A stretch of DNA of 23,147 nt from DATGLE01 sp035294325 (GCA_035294325.1 DATGLE010000032.1:1-23147); one strand, 5' to 3'; counted from the stretch's first letter, positions 1-6,846 are shown. The notes: generated by a model not told the origin, from the letters alone. Translations and numbers: made by a program.

Positions 1-3
1 TAG

Positions 4-24
4 AGACGAGGGTTGCCCTCGTCT
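4..24 (-). terminator. hairpin after the first amidohydrolase gene
   Basis: A perfect 9-bp stem (AGACGAGGG / CCCTCGTCT) with a TTG loop lies 14 bases past the stop of the minus-strand amidohydrolase gene. It could end the DUF59-amidohydrolase transcript. No T-run can be checked because the window edge cuts it off, so this could also be part of a larger repeat. Confidence 0.45.
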
Positions 25-38
25 GCCTGATTACCTTT

Positions 39-1040
39 TCAGGCTCGCAGTTGCGCTACCTTCTGCTCGACATCGATACCCATCAGGCGCGCGAGGTTGC
101 CGCCGAGGATCTTCTTTTTGGCCTCCCTGGTAAGCTGCGGATAGCCGTAGCCCGTGACCATATCTTCAGGCAGCTCGAATTTCCAGAAGGCGTCCAGCGC
201 CCAGCGCGGATGCCAGATGGGCGTCTCGCCACCGTAGAGGATCTTATCCTCGCCGCACCAGAAAAGCAGCTTGCCGAGATTTTCGGCGAACTGGCGGGGT
301 GCGCGCACGATAAAGTTGAGCGTTGCGGCAATCGAGGCGTACAGGTTGGGGTAGCGTACCAGTTGCCAGCAGATCTCATCAATGAAGGGCAAGCCGACGT
401 GAAAGATGACAAAGTTGATGTCGGGGAAGTTCGCGGCAGCCCCGTCCATGTCCCATGCCTGTGTGGCCTCGATGGGCTGCGGGCCGAGCGGAACGCCTTT
501 GTGCACGCCGATGGTCTTCACGCCCAGTTCAAGCGCTTTCTCAAAGACCGGGTAGGCGACGCGGGGATCATCCATGCGCCAGGGGAAGGGTTCGCCATAG
601 TCGTAGCGCACATTGTAGAGCTTGAAGGCTTTGGCCCCGTATTCCTTGACCTGGCGCTCCATCAGGTCGAGCGCCTTCCGACCCTCCAGCGGGTTGATCG
701 AACCCCAGAATACCGCGCGGTCAGGGTACTTCTGTGCCATTGCCGCGCATTTCTCCCACTGCGAGAGGCCATCGTGAAAGAGATCGGTCAGCGGCAGCGG
801 CTGCGCCACGATCATATCGGTCCCTGACTCGTCGAAGACCATGTGGGCAATCTCGTCGATGCCCCATTCGCGCAGAAACTCTTCCGGCTTCAAGACGCGC
901 TCGTTGGGCGGCGTCAATACCTGGTGGAAGGCGTACAGGTGATTGATGAACATCTGGCCTGGTTTGCCGTAGGCGTTGCGCATATCGAAGTTGAACACAT
1001 GGCAAACGCAGTCGAAGACGAAGGCGTCATTGTCCAGCAT
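39..1040 (-). CDS. amidohydrolase (COG2159 / Amidohydro_2 family), paralogue with altered metal site
   Basis: 333-residue TIM-barrel metal-dependent hydrolase of the ACMSD-like amidohydrolase family. Conserved family blocks are visible: AFKLY (138-142), GVHKG (178-182), FHVGLP (213-218) and GGETPIW (270-276). Metal ligands look unusual. The N-terminal DxHxH motif reads D10-C-V-C-H14, keeping only the second His, and the Asp normally found in the GTDFPIW-type block is Glu272. The start is ATG with GAGAGGAG six bases upstream, 12 bases after the DUF59 gene, so the two are one transcript. It is a paralogue of the amidohydrolase at 5472-6542, and both sit next to a DUF59 gene. In propane-type di-iron monooxygenase clusters (recalled, not searched) such a protein is a standard accessory of unknown substrate. 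Family call firm; substrate unknown. Confidence 0.88.
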   Translation of the reverse strand: MLDNDAFVFDCVCHVFNFDMRNAYGKPGQMFINHLYAFHQVLTPPNERVLKPEEFLREWGIDEIAHMVFDESGTDMIVAQPLPLTDLFHDGLSQWEKCAAMAQKYPDRAVFWGSINPLEGRKALDLMERQVKEYGAKAFKLYNVRYDYGEPFPWRMDDPRVAYPVFEKALELGVKTIGVHKGVPLGPQPIEATQAWDMDGAAANFPDINFVIFHVGLPFIDEICWQLVRYPNLYASIAATLNFIVRAPRQFAENLGKLLFWCGEDKILYGGETPIWHPRWALDAFWKFELPEDMVTGYGYPQLTREAKKKILGGNLARLMGIDVEQKVAQLRA

Positions 1041-1052
1041 AGTATGCTCCTC

Positions 1053-1457
1053 TCATGAATTAGATGATCGGGAAGTCTGTGCCTCCCTCTCAAGCCGGCG
1101 CTGGCGCAGGGGCAGCAGTTGGGCCATTGGCAGCGTAAGCTTCTCTCGCGCGCTGGCGGACATGCGTTCGGGCGTCCAGACCGTGTTCCAGACGATTTCA
1201 GTCTCTACCTCGCCCACTCCTTCGAGCGCGCCGACCTCCTGGTCGATCATCTGGAGCAGGTGAGTCGAGAAGGGGCACCATCCAGAGGTAAGCAGGAGTT
1301 CAATGCGCACATCATGTCCATTTTCGGCAATCTGTACGCCTTGAATCAGACCCATGTCAACAACGCTGATCGCACGTTCTTTGCAGCACGGATCGTAGCA
1401 CGCTTTGAGCGCTTCAAATACCTGTTCTGTGGTGACGTTGCCTGTGCTTTCGGGCAA
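1053..1457 (-). CDS. DUF59/MIP18-family metal-sulfur cluster assembly-like protein
   Basis: About 134 residues. The core shows the DUF59 pattern: an N-terminal helix, then DPCCKERAISVVDMGLI (22-38), a beta strand, and TSGWCPF with the conserved Cys61, followed by a second helix and strand. Family members (PaaD, SufT, MIP18) help mature iron-sulfur or other metalloproteins. The extra Cys20, Cys24 and Cys25 are typical of the version beside hydrocarbon monooxygenases, as I recall it. The open frame extends to a GTG at 1496, but I choose TTG at 1457 because AAGGAG stands six bases before it and none stands before the GTG or the ATG at 1490. The C-terminal 40 residues are Arg/Ser rich and probably disordered. 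It is first in a two-gene transcript with the amidohydrolase, behind a good promoter at 1575-1603. Confidence 0.85.
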   Translation of the reverse strand: MPESTGNVTTEQVFEALKACYDPCCKERAISVVDMGLIQGVQIAENGHDVRIELLLTSGWCPFSTHLLQMIDQEVGALEGVGEVETEIVWNTVWTPERMSASAREKLTLPMAQLLPLRQRRLEREAQTSRSSNS

Positions 1458-1544
1458 AGCATACTCCTTTCTGCGCTTTTGGAAATACATCGTCACGCTA
1501 CGAAGACTGCTCTACGATGGACTGATGAGGGGAAACGTAAGAGA

Positions 1545-1558
1545 TTTGCCCTGGCAAA
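1545..1558. promoter_or_regulatory. small dyad in the DUF59 leader, possible operator
   Basis: TTTGCC-CT-GGCAAA is a perfect 6-bp dyad placed about 10-24 bases after the predicted start of transcription from the 1575-1603 promoter. That position would suit a repressor site. No regulator gene is adjacent, so this is only a candidate. Confidence 0.3.
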
Positions 1559-1574
1559 GATGCCTACGTTAGCA

Positions 1575-1603
1575 AGTATACGAATCCGGGGACCAAAGTA
1601 CAA
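1575..1603 (-). promoter_or_regulatory. sigma-70/SigA-type promoter for the DUF59-amidohydrolase pair
   Basis: On the minus strand TTGTAC (1603-1598) and TATACT (1580-1575) are separated by exactly 17 bases. Transcription would start near 1568, giving a leader of about 110 bases before the TTG start at 1457. Confidence 0.6.
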
Positions 1604-1923
1604 GGGGGCGTTACTTCATCCATAATTTTCGCGATGTCATCCCCTCCCGGATCGGCTACACCGTCTCAATGGGGGATCCCTCTTGTCGAGTATTACGCTC
1701 TGACTTATACAGAACGCTTGCCAGAAAGGCCGCCCGCGCGATGGGTTTCCAGGTATAGTTGGAGTGAAAGCATGGCGAGATGGTAAGCGGAACCTCGTTG
1801 AGCATACATCGCCTCGTAATCCGGCACACTGTAGACATGATGACATGACGTATTTATGTCCGTAATAAAGCCAGCAGTGAAAGAGAGGAGTCTCATGTCT
1901 CACTTCGATGATTGAGGATATAT
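1604..1923. other. gene-free stretch with possible gene remnant
   Basis: There is no convincing gene between the DUF59 promoter and the palindrome at 1924. Minus-strand frames of 60-88 codons overlap here (1637-1903). The one at 1705-1896 contains a protein-like stretch (VPDYEAMYAQRGSAYHLAM) but has no ribosome binding site, so it may be a decayed fragment of a lost gene. I cannot name its family. Confidence 0.3.
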
Positions 1924-1980
1924 TAGCTTTCTGGCATACAGGCGGGCGCCAGGAGCGCCCGCCTGTATGCCAGAAAGCTA
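1924..1980. repeat. 26-bp perfect hairpin containing the PHP gene stop codon
   Basis: The arms 1924-1949 and 1955-1980 are perfect reverse complements with a CAGGA loop. The stop codon of the PHP-domain gene (1978-1980, TAG on the minus strand) lies in the outer end of the right arm. It probably works as an RNA hairpin ending or protecting that transcript, although no long T-run follows on the minus strand. It lacks the shared core and flank of the other hairpins. Confidence 0.8.
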
Positions 1981-2841
1981 TTTAATCTCGATGCCGAGAC
2001 GTTCCAGGAGGCTGCGGCTCAGCTCGGCTTTGTATTTGATCGGTTTTTTCTCCGGGCCGTGTGAGTCCGAACCCGAGCTGGTCAGCAGGTTATGCTTCTG
2101 TGCATACTCAAGGTACATAGCGATCTGCTCAGGTGTGTGAGCGGGATAATAGACCTCGAAGCCGTCGATGGGAACTTCCTGGCGGAGTTGATCGAGCAGG
2201 GATGCATCATAGCATGTGTAGCCTTCTCCCCGCCCTGGATGGGCAATGAGGCAGACGCCCCCGCCGCGATGCGCGGCGTCGACGACAGCAGCAATATCGG
2301 TTGTGGCCCAGTCGAAGCCGGCCCCGGTTATCAATTCTCCCGCCGATGGCTTTCCTGTTCCGATGCCGTGTTTTTTTAAGAGTGCGACCAGCGCATGAGG
2401 CTGCTGTGCGCTCGGCTGCGCTAAGAGATCCTCCAGTTCTTGCGCGTTCGGGACGGTATAGCCTTTGCGGCTCAGGTTCTCACAGACTTCCCTGGTGTTC
2501 TCGCTCTGCCTGCGCGCGATGTCTTGTGCCAGGTCATTTAACGCCGCGCTGTGCTCTGGATCGAACCCATAGCAGAGTACGTCGGTTGGCTCGCCGCGCC
2601 ACGAAGCGCTTATTTCTACAGCGACAAGCAGTGGGAACTGTTTTTCCGTTGCAAGCTGTTGCAGCGAGGCTGCGGTATCGACGCGATCATGGTCGGTGAT
2701 GGCGGCCAGGCCAAAGTGCTCGCTCAGCAGGTAGTCGATCAACTGCTGCGGCGTCCAGGTGCCATCGCTGTATATGGTATGCATTTGCAGGTCGATGGCG
2801 GCGTCGGGAGCCAGTGTGAGATGTTTAGTTAGCGCTGCCAA
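1978..2841 (-). CDS. PHP-domain phosphoesterase (TrpH/YciV-like)
   Basis: 287 residues. PHP-domain metal motifs are seen in order: DLQMHTIYSDG (17-27), ITDHD (48-52), VAVEIS (73-78), LIAHPGR (198-204) and GSDSHG (257-262). The family hydrolyses phosphoesters such as 3',5'-nucleoside bisphosphates or RNA 5' ends in the cytoplasm, using two or three metal ions. The insertion between ~100 and 180 is the usual PHP lid of the TrpH/YciV type. The first His of the HxH motif is Gln here (Q19-M-H21), which would change one metal ligand. The start is TTG with AAGGA seven bases upstream. It is a single gene whose leader may begin at the operator-promoter at 3236-3298. The exact substrate is not determined. 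Confidence 0.85.
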   Translation of the reverse strand: MAALTKHLTLAPDAAIDLQMHTIYSDGTWTPQQLIDYLLSEHFGLAAITDHDRVDTAASLQQLATEKQFPLLVAVEISASWRGEPTDVLCYGFDPEHSAALNDLAQDIARRQSENTREVCENLSRKGYTVPNAQELEDLLAQPSAQQPHALVALLKKHGIGTGKPSAGELITGAGFDWATTDIAAVVDAAHRGGGVCLIAHPGRGEGYTCYDASLLDQLRQEVPIDGFEVYYPAHTPEQIAMYLEYAQKHNLLTSSGSDSHGPEKKPIKYKAELSRSLLERLGIEIK

Positions 2842-2887
2842 TATCGCTTCCTTTCAGAGAATGCCTGATTTCCTGTGCTATTGTGTG

Positions 2888-2969
2888 CTCGCACCTGCGG
2901 CGCTCGCTTTCTGTATTGATGTGGTGTGGGAAAGGCACTTCGCGCCTTTCCCACACCACATCAATACAG
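2888..2969. repeat. flank plus 26-bp hairpin (repeat family copy 1)
   Basis: A GC-rich flank (reverse of the GAGCGCCGCAGGCG motif) at 2888-2910 abuts a perfect 26-bp stem, arms 2911-2936 and 2944-2969 with a 7-base loop ACTTCGC. The inner arm TGGTGTGGGAAAGGC matches copies at 10997 and 14748. The right end runs straight into the tandem repeat array. Confidence 0.85.
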
Positions 2970-3217
2970 GTATTGCGTGGCTGCGCCTTGCGGCGGCCCG
3001 CGAGTGCCTGCGAGCGTTGGCAACAATACAGGTATTGCGTGGCTGCGCCTTGTGGCGGCCCGCAAGTGCCTGCGAGCGTTGGCAACAATACAGGTATTGC
3101 GCGGCGGAGCCGCACGATTGCCCGCAAGCGCTTGATGGTGCCGCTCTTGGCGACAAGGTATTGCGCGGCGGAGCCGCACGATTGTCCACGAGTGCCTGCA
3201 AGCACGCGATGGTGGCA
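2966..3217. repeat. tandem array of four ~62-bp units
   Basis: Units begin at 2966, 3028, 3090 and about 3154. Spacing is 62, 62 and 64 bases. Each unit starts with ACAGGTATTGCG, carries GC-rich stem-forming text (GGCTGCGCC or GGCGGAGCCG) and ends with an AAGTGCCTGCGAGCG-like stretch. Units 1 and 2 are nearly identical; units 3 and 4 resemble each other more. AATACAGGTATT at the first three unit joints is itself a dyad. Several frames stay open across it, but this is a by-product of the 62-base GC-rich repeat, not a gene. Confidence 0.85.
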
Positions 3218-3235
3218 TTCTTTAAAGCAGTATTA

Positions 3236-3275
3236 TAATATATCAGTGACGGATATATCCGTCACTGATATATTA
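3236..3275. promoter_or_regulatory. 40-bp perfect palindrome, likely operator
   Basis: Every one of 20 base pairs is symmetric around 3255/3256 (centre GGATATATCC, half-site TCAGTGACGGATA). It overlaps the -10 box and start region of the minus-strand promoter at 3270-3298, so binding of a dimeric repressor (TetR-like proteins use such sites) would block transcription. As RNA it could also form a stem behind the alcohol dehydrogenase gene. No loop-forming bases separate the arms, which favours a DNA site. Confidence 0.7.
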
Positions 3276-3298
3276 ATCTCTTCCTGGCTGGTTGTCAA
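3270..3298 (-). promoter_or_regulatory. consensus promoter TTGACA-N17-TAATAT
   Basis: Minus strand: TTGACA at 3298-3293 and TAATAT at 3275-3270 with a 17-base spacer. It begins only seven bases beyond the alcohol dehydrogenase stop codon. The predicted start near 3263 lies inside the palindrome. The transcript would cross the tandem array and the 2911-2969 hairpin before reaching the PHP gene, a leader of about 420 bases. Confidence 0.65.
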
Positions 3299-3305
3299 GG
3301 GGGGA

Positions 3306-4331
3306 TCAGGGGACGAGGATGCCGCGACCACGCAGCCTGCCGCTGTCGAGGTCGTGGATCGCGTCGTTGGCCGCGTCGAGCGGGTAGGTGGCCGTGTGCA
3401 ATTTCACCTTGCCCTGCGCCGTCAACGTCATCAGTTCGGAGAGGTCGTTGTAGGTGCCGACCAGGTTGCCGATAAAGTTGATCTCAGTTGAGATGATATC
3501 GATGGTCGGGACGTTGAGCCTGCCACCGTAGCCGATGACGAAGTAGCTGCCGGCGCGGCGCAGCATCCTGACGCCATCTTCGACGGCGCCGCCCTCGCCA
3601 ACGAAATCGATGATCGCCTCGGCTCCCTGACCGCTGGTGATATCCTGGACCTTCGCGACCTGGCTGCCATCAACCAGCACGGTATGATCGGCGCCCCAGT
3701 TGCGCGTCAATTCCAGGGCCTCGCGCGAGCGATCCACAACGATGATCTCCGCAGGTGTCAGCGCTTTGAGGCACTGCACGCCGATGTGGCCCAGGCCGCC
3801 GGCACCGATAACTACTGCCTTCGTGCCCGGATAGAGCAGCGGGACGGCTTTCTTGACCGCGTGGTAGGCGGTCAGGCCGGCATCGGCCAGCGCCGCGATA
3901 TCTTTTGGCGCCAGCGTCGGCTCCAGTTTAACGACGGCGCGTGCGCTGGTCTTGAGGAAGCCGGCCATGCCGCCATCGACGGAGATGCCGGGGAAGGCCG
4001 AGTTGGCGCAGTGCATATCGTCGCCGGCGCGGCAGGCGCGGCAGAGACCGCAGGTGATGAGCGGGTGCACGATGACGGTATCGCCGGGGGCAACGTTGCT
4101 CACCGCCGATCCGACCTCATGCACCCAGCCCGCGTTCTCGTGGCCGAGGATGTAGGGCAGCGTCACGCCCGATTTCTCCTTCCACTGTCCCTCGATGATA
4201 TGCAGATCGGTGCGGCAGAGGCCCGCGCCCCCGATGCGCACGATAACATCGTGTGGCCCGGTGATCTTCGGCTCGGCGACCTCCTCGACCACCGGTTGTT
4301 CTTCGTAATGGTGCAGACGTACAGCTTTCAT
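3306..4331 (-). CDS. zinc-dependent alcohol dehydrogenase (MDR family)
   Basis: 341 residues, the usual length for medium-chain dehydrogenases. Catalytic zinc ligands are seen as Cys39 (in GLCRTDLH), His64-Glu65 (GHENAG) and Asp150 or its neighbours. The four structural zinc cysteines are Cys94, Cys97, Cys100 and Cys108. The NAD(P)-binding loop is GAGGLG (176-181), followed by an acidic residue in VVDRS that favours NAD. It would oxidise an alcohol to an aldehyde or ketone in the cytoplasm. It is the last gene of a four-gene operon, and its ATG overlaps the stop of the recombinase-like gene (ATGA). In propane monooxygenase clusters an alcohol dehydrogenase follows the amidohydrolase and DUF59 genes, so an alkanol is a likely substrate, but that is inference. 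Confidence 0.9.
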   Translation of the reverse strand: MKAVRLHHYEEQPVVEEVAEPKITGPHDVIVRIGGAGLCRTDLHIIEGQWKEKSGVTLPYILGHENAGWVHEVGSAVSNVAPGDTVIVHPLITCGLCRACRAGDDMHCANSAFPGISVDGGMAGFLKTSARAVVKLEPTLAPKDIAALADAGLTAYHAVKKAVPLLYPGTKAVVIGAGGLGHIGVQCLKALTPAEIIVVDRSREALELTRNWGADHTVLVDGSQVAKVQDITSGQGAEAIIDFVGEGGAVEDGVRMLRRAGSYFVIGYGGRLNVPTIDIISTEINFIGNLVGTYNDLSELMTLTAQGKVKLHTATYPLDAANDAIHDLDSGRLRGRGILVP

Positions 4332-5179
4332 ACATAATCCTCGATGTTAAGTTCTTCCGGTCCTACGAAATGTGAGCCTGGCAAACCCCACTCGCGGAAG
4401 AAATCGCCGGTAGCGCGGCAGAGTGTAACATTCGCATTGTTGCCCGCCTGGATCAGCGCCCGGTTGCGACGGCGCGCGCGCCTCACGCCAGCGGTGATCG
4501 CTGGAATACCCGCATCGAGAGCGAACAGCGGCGCGCCGGGATCGATAGCATCTCCGCGGAGTGATCGCAGGTAGGCCAGCAGCACACGACGCGCCTGGAA
4601 CGTCAGGAACGTGATGCGCTCCTGCTGCTTGCCACGCCTGGGCGTATACTGCACGGCGAGTGGATCGGCCTCGATGTCGGGGATGAGATGTCCGTCGCTA
4701 TCCAGAGAGCCGAGGTCGCTCACGCGCAGCCGCAGCAGCTCGGCGAGGCGCAGGCCGCTGCCGATGAGCGAGAGCAGGATCACCTGCTCGACCTCCTGGG
4801 CGGCGCTGGCATTTCGGGGCGCGGGTGAGGGGACGCCCGGCAGCGGGCGCCAGGGCACGGGGATGCCATTGCAGCGAAACCAGAGCTTCGCCCCCATCGC
4901 CAGAGCGGCGACCTGGCTATCGGCATAGCCATGCAGCGCCCTGGCAAAAGCGGCGAGGCTCTCTTCGGCCAGCACCGGCCTCGCCAGCGCCCGCTCGCGC
5001 AGTGTCTCCAGGTCGTCGTTCCCCGTCAGCGCGCGGAAGCGTTCCAGCGTCGCTACCGAAGTGCGTATCCACGATTCCTCGCGGCAGCGCTGCGCGAGGA
5101 TCGTCACCATTCTGCGGACCGAAGGAAACCCGAGCAGTTCGCTCTCTTTCCGGCCCGCCAGTACGCGTGTTGCATTCAT
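4328..5179 (-). CDS. tyrosine recombinase/integrase-like protein, catalytic site degenerate
   Basis: 283 residues. The C-terminal half reads like the catalytic domain of XerC/XerD-type recombinases: SGLRLAELLRLRVSDL (141-156) holds the first catalytic Arg144, RRGKQQERITFL holds the beta-hairpin Lys184, and LLAYLRSL and PLFALDAG follow as usual. The second motif, normally HxLRHT, appears as TLCRATG, with Arg255 kept and its His lost. A His270 and a near-terminal Tyr282 are present but their alignment is uncertain. The first ~110 residues look like a helical core-binding domain. The ATG start overlaps the DUF59 stop (ATGA), and its stop overlaps the alcohol dehydrogenase start, so it is translated as part of a metabolic operon. 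No att sites or phage genes are nearby. It may be a repurposed DNA-binding protein; function unknown. Confidence 0.65.
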   Translation of the reverse strand: MNATRVLAGRKESELLGFPSVRRMVTILAQRCREESWIRTSVATLERFRALTGNDDLETLRERALARPVLAEESLAAFARALHGYADSQVAALAMGAKLWFRCNGIPVPWRPLPGVPSPAPRNASAAQEVEQVILLSLIGSGLRLAELLRLRVSDLGSLDSDGHLIPDIEADPLAVQYTPRRGKQQERITFLTFQARRVLLAYLRSLRGDAIDPGAPLFALDAGIPAITAGVRRARRRNRALIQAGNNANVTLCRATGDFFREWGLPGSHFVGPEELNIEDYV

Positions 5180-5475
5180 CGCCGACCTCTGGCGTTAATC
5201 ATCTCCTGGATCTTGTCGCGCAGGAAGTGGTCGCGCAGCACGACCTCGCACGAGGTCACGCCCGGCACTGCCTCGACGCGCCGCCTGATCTCCTGACCGA
5301 TGCTGGTAGCGAATTTGGACGGGCAGAGCGGGCTGGTCAGGTGAAAATGCACCGTCACCTGACTGCCAGAGACCTGCACATCATCCAGGAGTCCAAGTTC
5401 CGCGAGCGAGCGGCGAATTTCGGGATCGCGCGTTGATCCAGCAGCAGCCTTCACGGCTTCAAAATCTGGTGTCAT
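5176..5475 (-). CDS. DUF59/MIP18-family protein, short form
   Basis: 99 residues, the usual size for a single DUF59 domain. Features are DPEIRRSLAELGLLDDV (17-33), a strand HFHLTS, and the conserved LCPSKF with Cys51, then a helix and the strand PGVTSCEVVL. Such proteins aid iron-sulfur or di-iron enzyme maturation. It differs from the DUF59 protein at 1053-1457, which is longer and has a DPCC motif. Its ATG overlaps the amidohydrolase stop and its TGA overlaps the start of the recombinase-like gene, so all four genes are translationally coupled. Confidence 0.85.
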   Translation of the reverse strand: MTPDFEAVKAAAGSTRDPEIRRSLAELGLLDDVQVSGSQVTVHFHLTSPLCPSKFATSIGQEIRRRVEAVPGVTSCEVVLRDHFLRDKIQEMINARGRR

Positions 5476-6542
5476 CGTGATGTCGTCCCCGCTATCCCGG
5501 TATCGGTGGCCGGGCGATTGGCTTGATACTCGCGCTTGCGCTGCGCGATTTCGTCGTTTTCGATGGCCTTGAGCTTGCTCTCGATATCGATACCGTAGAG
5601 CCGTGCGATATTACCGCCGATGATCTTCTGCTTGATCTCGTCGGTCAGATCGACTTTATACTCCTCTTTAATATCCTCCGGCAATTCGAAAGCCATGAAC
5701 TCATCGAGCTGCCAGTGCGGATACCAGATGGGGAAATCGGTGCCGTAGATAATGCGATCCGGGCCGATCCAGAACAGCAGGTTCGCCATGATCTCCGCGA
5801 AATAGCGCGGGCGGTTGTGGATGAAGGCCAGCGCCACCGCCAGCGAACCATAGACGTTCGGGCAGCGGGTGGCGATCCAGCAGAAGTCGTCGAGCCTGGG
5901 CAGACCGACGTGATCGATAATGAAGTTGAGTTCGGGATAGAGCCAGGCCGGCTCATCGATATCGCGCACGTCGAATTTCGCCAGCGAGAGCGGTTCCACC
6001 GCTGGCCCCTTGTGGAAGTGCATGTTTTTCACACCCAGTTCGATGCACTTCTCGTAAAGCGGAAAGACCATCGGGTCGTTCGCGCTCCAGCCGCGCGACT
6101 GCCCGCGCCACTCCGCCGTGTACCACTTGAAGCCTTTGACGCCGCAGTCCTTGATCTGGCGTTCGACCTCCTCTACCGCGTTGGGCATGCGCGGATCAAC
6201 TCCGCCGAGGGAAATAATGCGTTCCGGGGCGCGATCTCGCAGGGTGGCGTTGCGATCCGCCGAACAGAAGCCGGTGTGGTAGAAGTCCATCAAGACCTGA
6301 GTCGAGAGGATCGACATATCCGCGTCGCCCTTGATAAAGACTTCTTCCAGATACCAGTCGGGGTCGACCTTGCGGAACTGCTTCTCGTAGTCCATGGTCC
6401 ACTTCGCATCGGGCGGGTTGAGTCCGGTGTGAAAGGCGTAGAAGGTCTCGATGAAGGCTTCGCCAAAGCGATTCTTGCAGTTTTCCTGGCTGGCGTTCCA
6501 GAAACCGGTGTGCGCGTCGAGGACAAATGATCCGTTCTTCAT
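5472..6542 (-). CDS. amidohydrolase (COG2159 family) heading a four-gene operon
   Basis: 356-residue TIM-barrel amidohydrolase. Motifs: LDAHTGFW (8-15), GFKWY (137-141), MHFHKG (174-179), DHVGLP (210-215) and YGTDFPIW (266-273). His11, His177, His211 and Asp269 are the likely metal and catalytic residues. The second His of the N-terminal HxH is Gly13. The C-terminal ~40 residues are charged and low in structure. The start is ATG with AGAGGT six bases upstream. It is similar along its whole length to the protein at 39-1040 but keeps the other His of HxH and the catalytic Asp. It leads the coupled operon amidohydrolase-DUF59-recombinase-like-alcohol dehydrogenase. The substrate is unknown; di-iron monooxygenase accessory role is inferred from the neighbours. 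Confidence 0.88.
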   Translation of the reverse strand: MKNGSFVLDAHTGFWNASQENCKNRFGEAFIETFYAFHTGLNPPDAKWTMDYEKQFRKVDPDWYLEEVFIKGDADMSILSTQVLMDFYHTGFCSADRNATLRDRAPERIISLGGVDPRMPNAVEEVERQIKDCGVKGFKWYTAEWRGQSRGWSANDPMVFPLYEKCIELGVKNMHFHKGPAVEPLSLAKFDVRDIDEPAWLYPELNFIIDHVGLPRLDDFCWIATRCPNVYGSLAVALAFIHNRPRYFAEIMANLLFWIGPDRIIYGTDFPIWYPHWQLDEFMAFELPEDIKEEYKVDLTDEIKQKIIGGNIARLYGIDIESKLKAIENDEIAQRKREYQANRPATDTGIAGTTSR

Positions 6543-6736
6543 TGAGCGACCTCTTTCAGTTTCCAGGTGGGACGAGGAACTAATTCAGGCTGCACTACGG
6601 TCTATCTAAGAACTACGCTCTGTGTAAGACAAAGAATCGGGGGATCTCTGATAGATATACCATAAAATGGATAAGAAGTACAGCGCTGCATCATGACCTT
6701 TCAGATCGGCTGACGACCTGCCGTCGTCCAGCCTCC
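6543..6736 (-). other. upstream region of the amidohydrolase operon
   Basis: About 190 bases without a gene. It must hold the promoter of the four-gene operon. The best minus-strand match I can find is weak (TTGTCT, 18 bases, TAGATA near 6604-6633), so I do not call it as a promoter. Confidence 0.3.
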
Positions 6737-6827
6737 CGGTGAGTGAAGTGGTCGAGGTGCGGGCGGCTGCGCCGCCCGCACCTCGACCACTTCACTCACC
6801 GCGCGAAGCGCCGCAGGCGAAGAGGAG
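6737..6827. repeat. 31-bp hairpin plus GC-rich flank (repeat family copy 2)
   Basis: Arms 6737-6767 and 6771-6801 are perfect reverse complements with a TGC loop. The right side continues with AAGCGCCGCAGGCGAAGAG, a variant of the flank seen at four other hairpins. It lies behind the last ABC permease gene (minus strand) and could end that transcript. Confidence 0.85.
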
Positions 6828-6846
6828 TGTAAAGAAAGATGGCTCC

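Noticed and set aside
1637..1903. Small minus-strand genes
   Set aside because: No ribosome binding site and no recognised family; at best a decayed fragment.
2966..3217. Possible CRISPR array
   Set aside because: The whole 62-bp unit is repeated, without unique spacers, and no cas genes are near.
2759..3491. Overlapping open frames on both strands across the tandem array
   Set aside because: They exist because GC-rich repeats lack stops; peptides only repeat the array and have no start signals.
5523..6530. 335-codon open frame antisense to the amidohydrolase
   Set aside because: It mirrors the codon pattern of the real gene on the other strand; the translation has no family motifs and no ribosome site.
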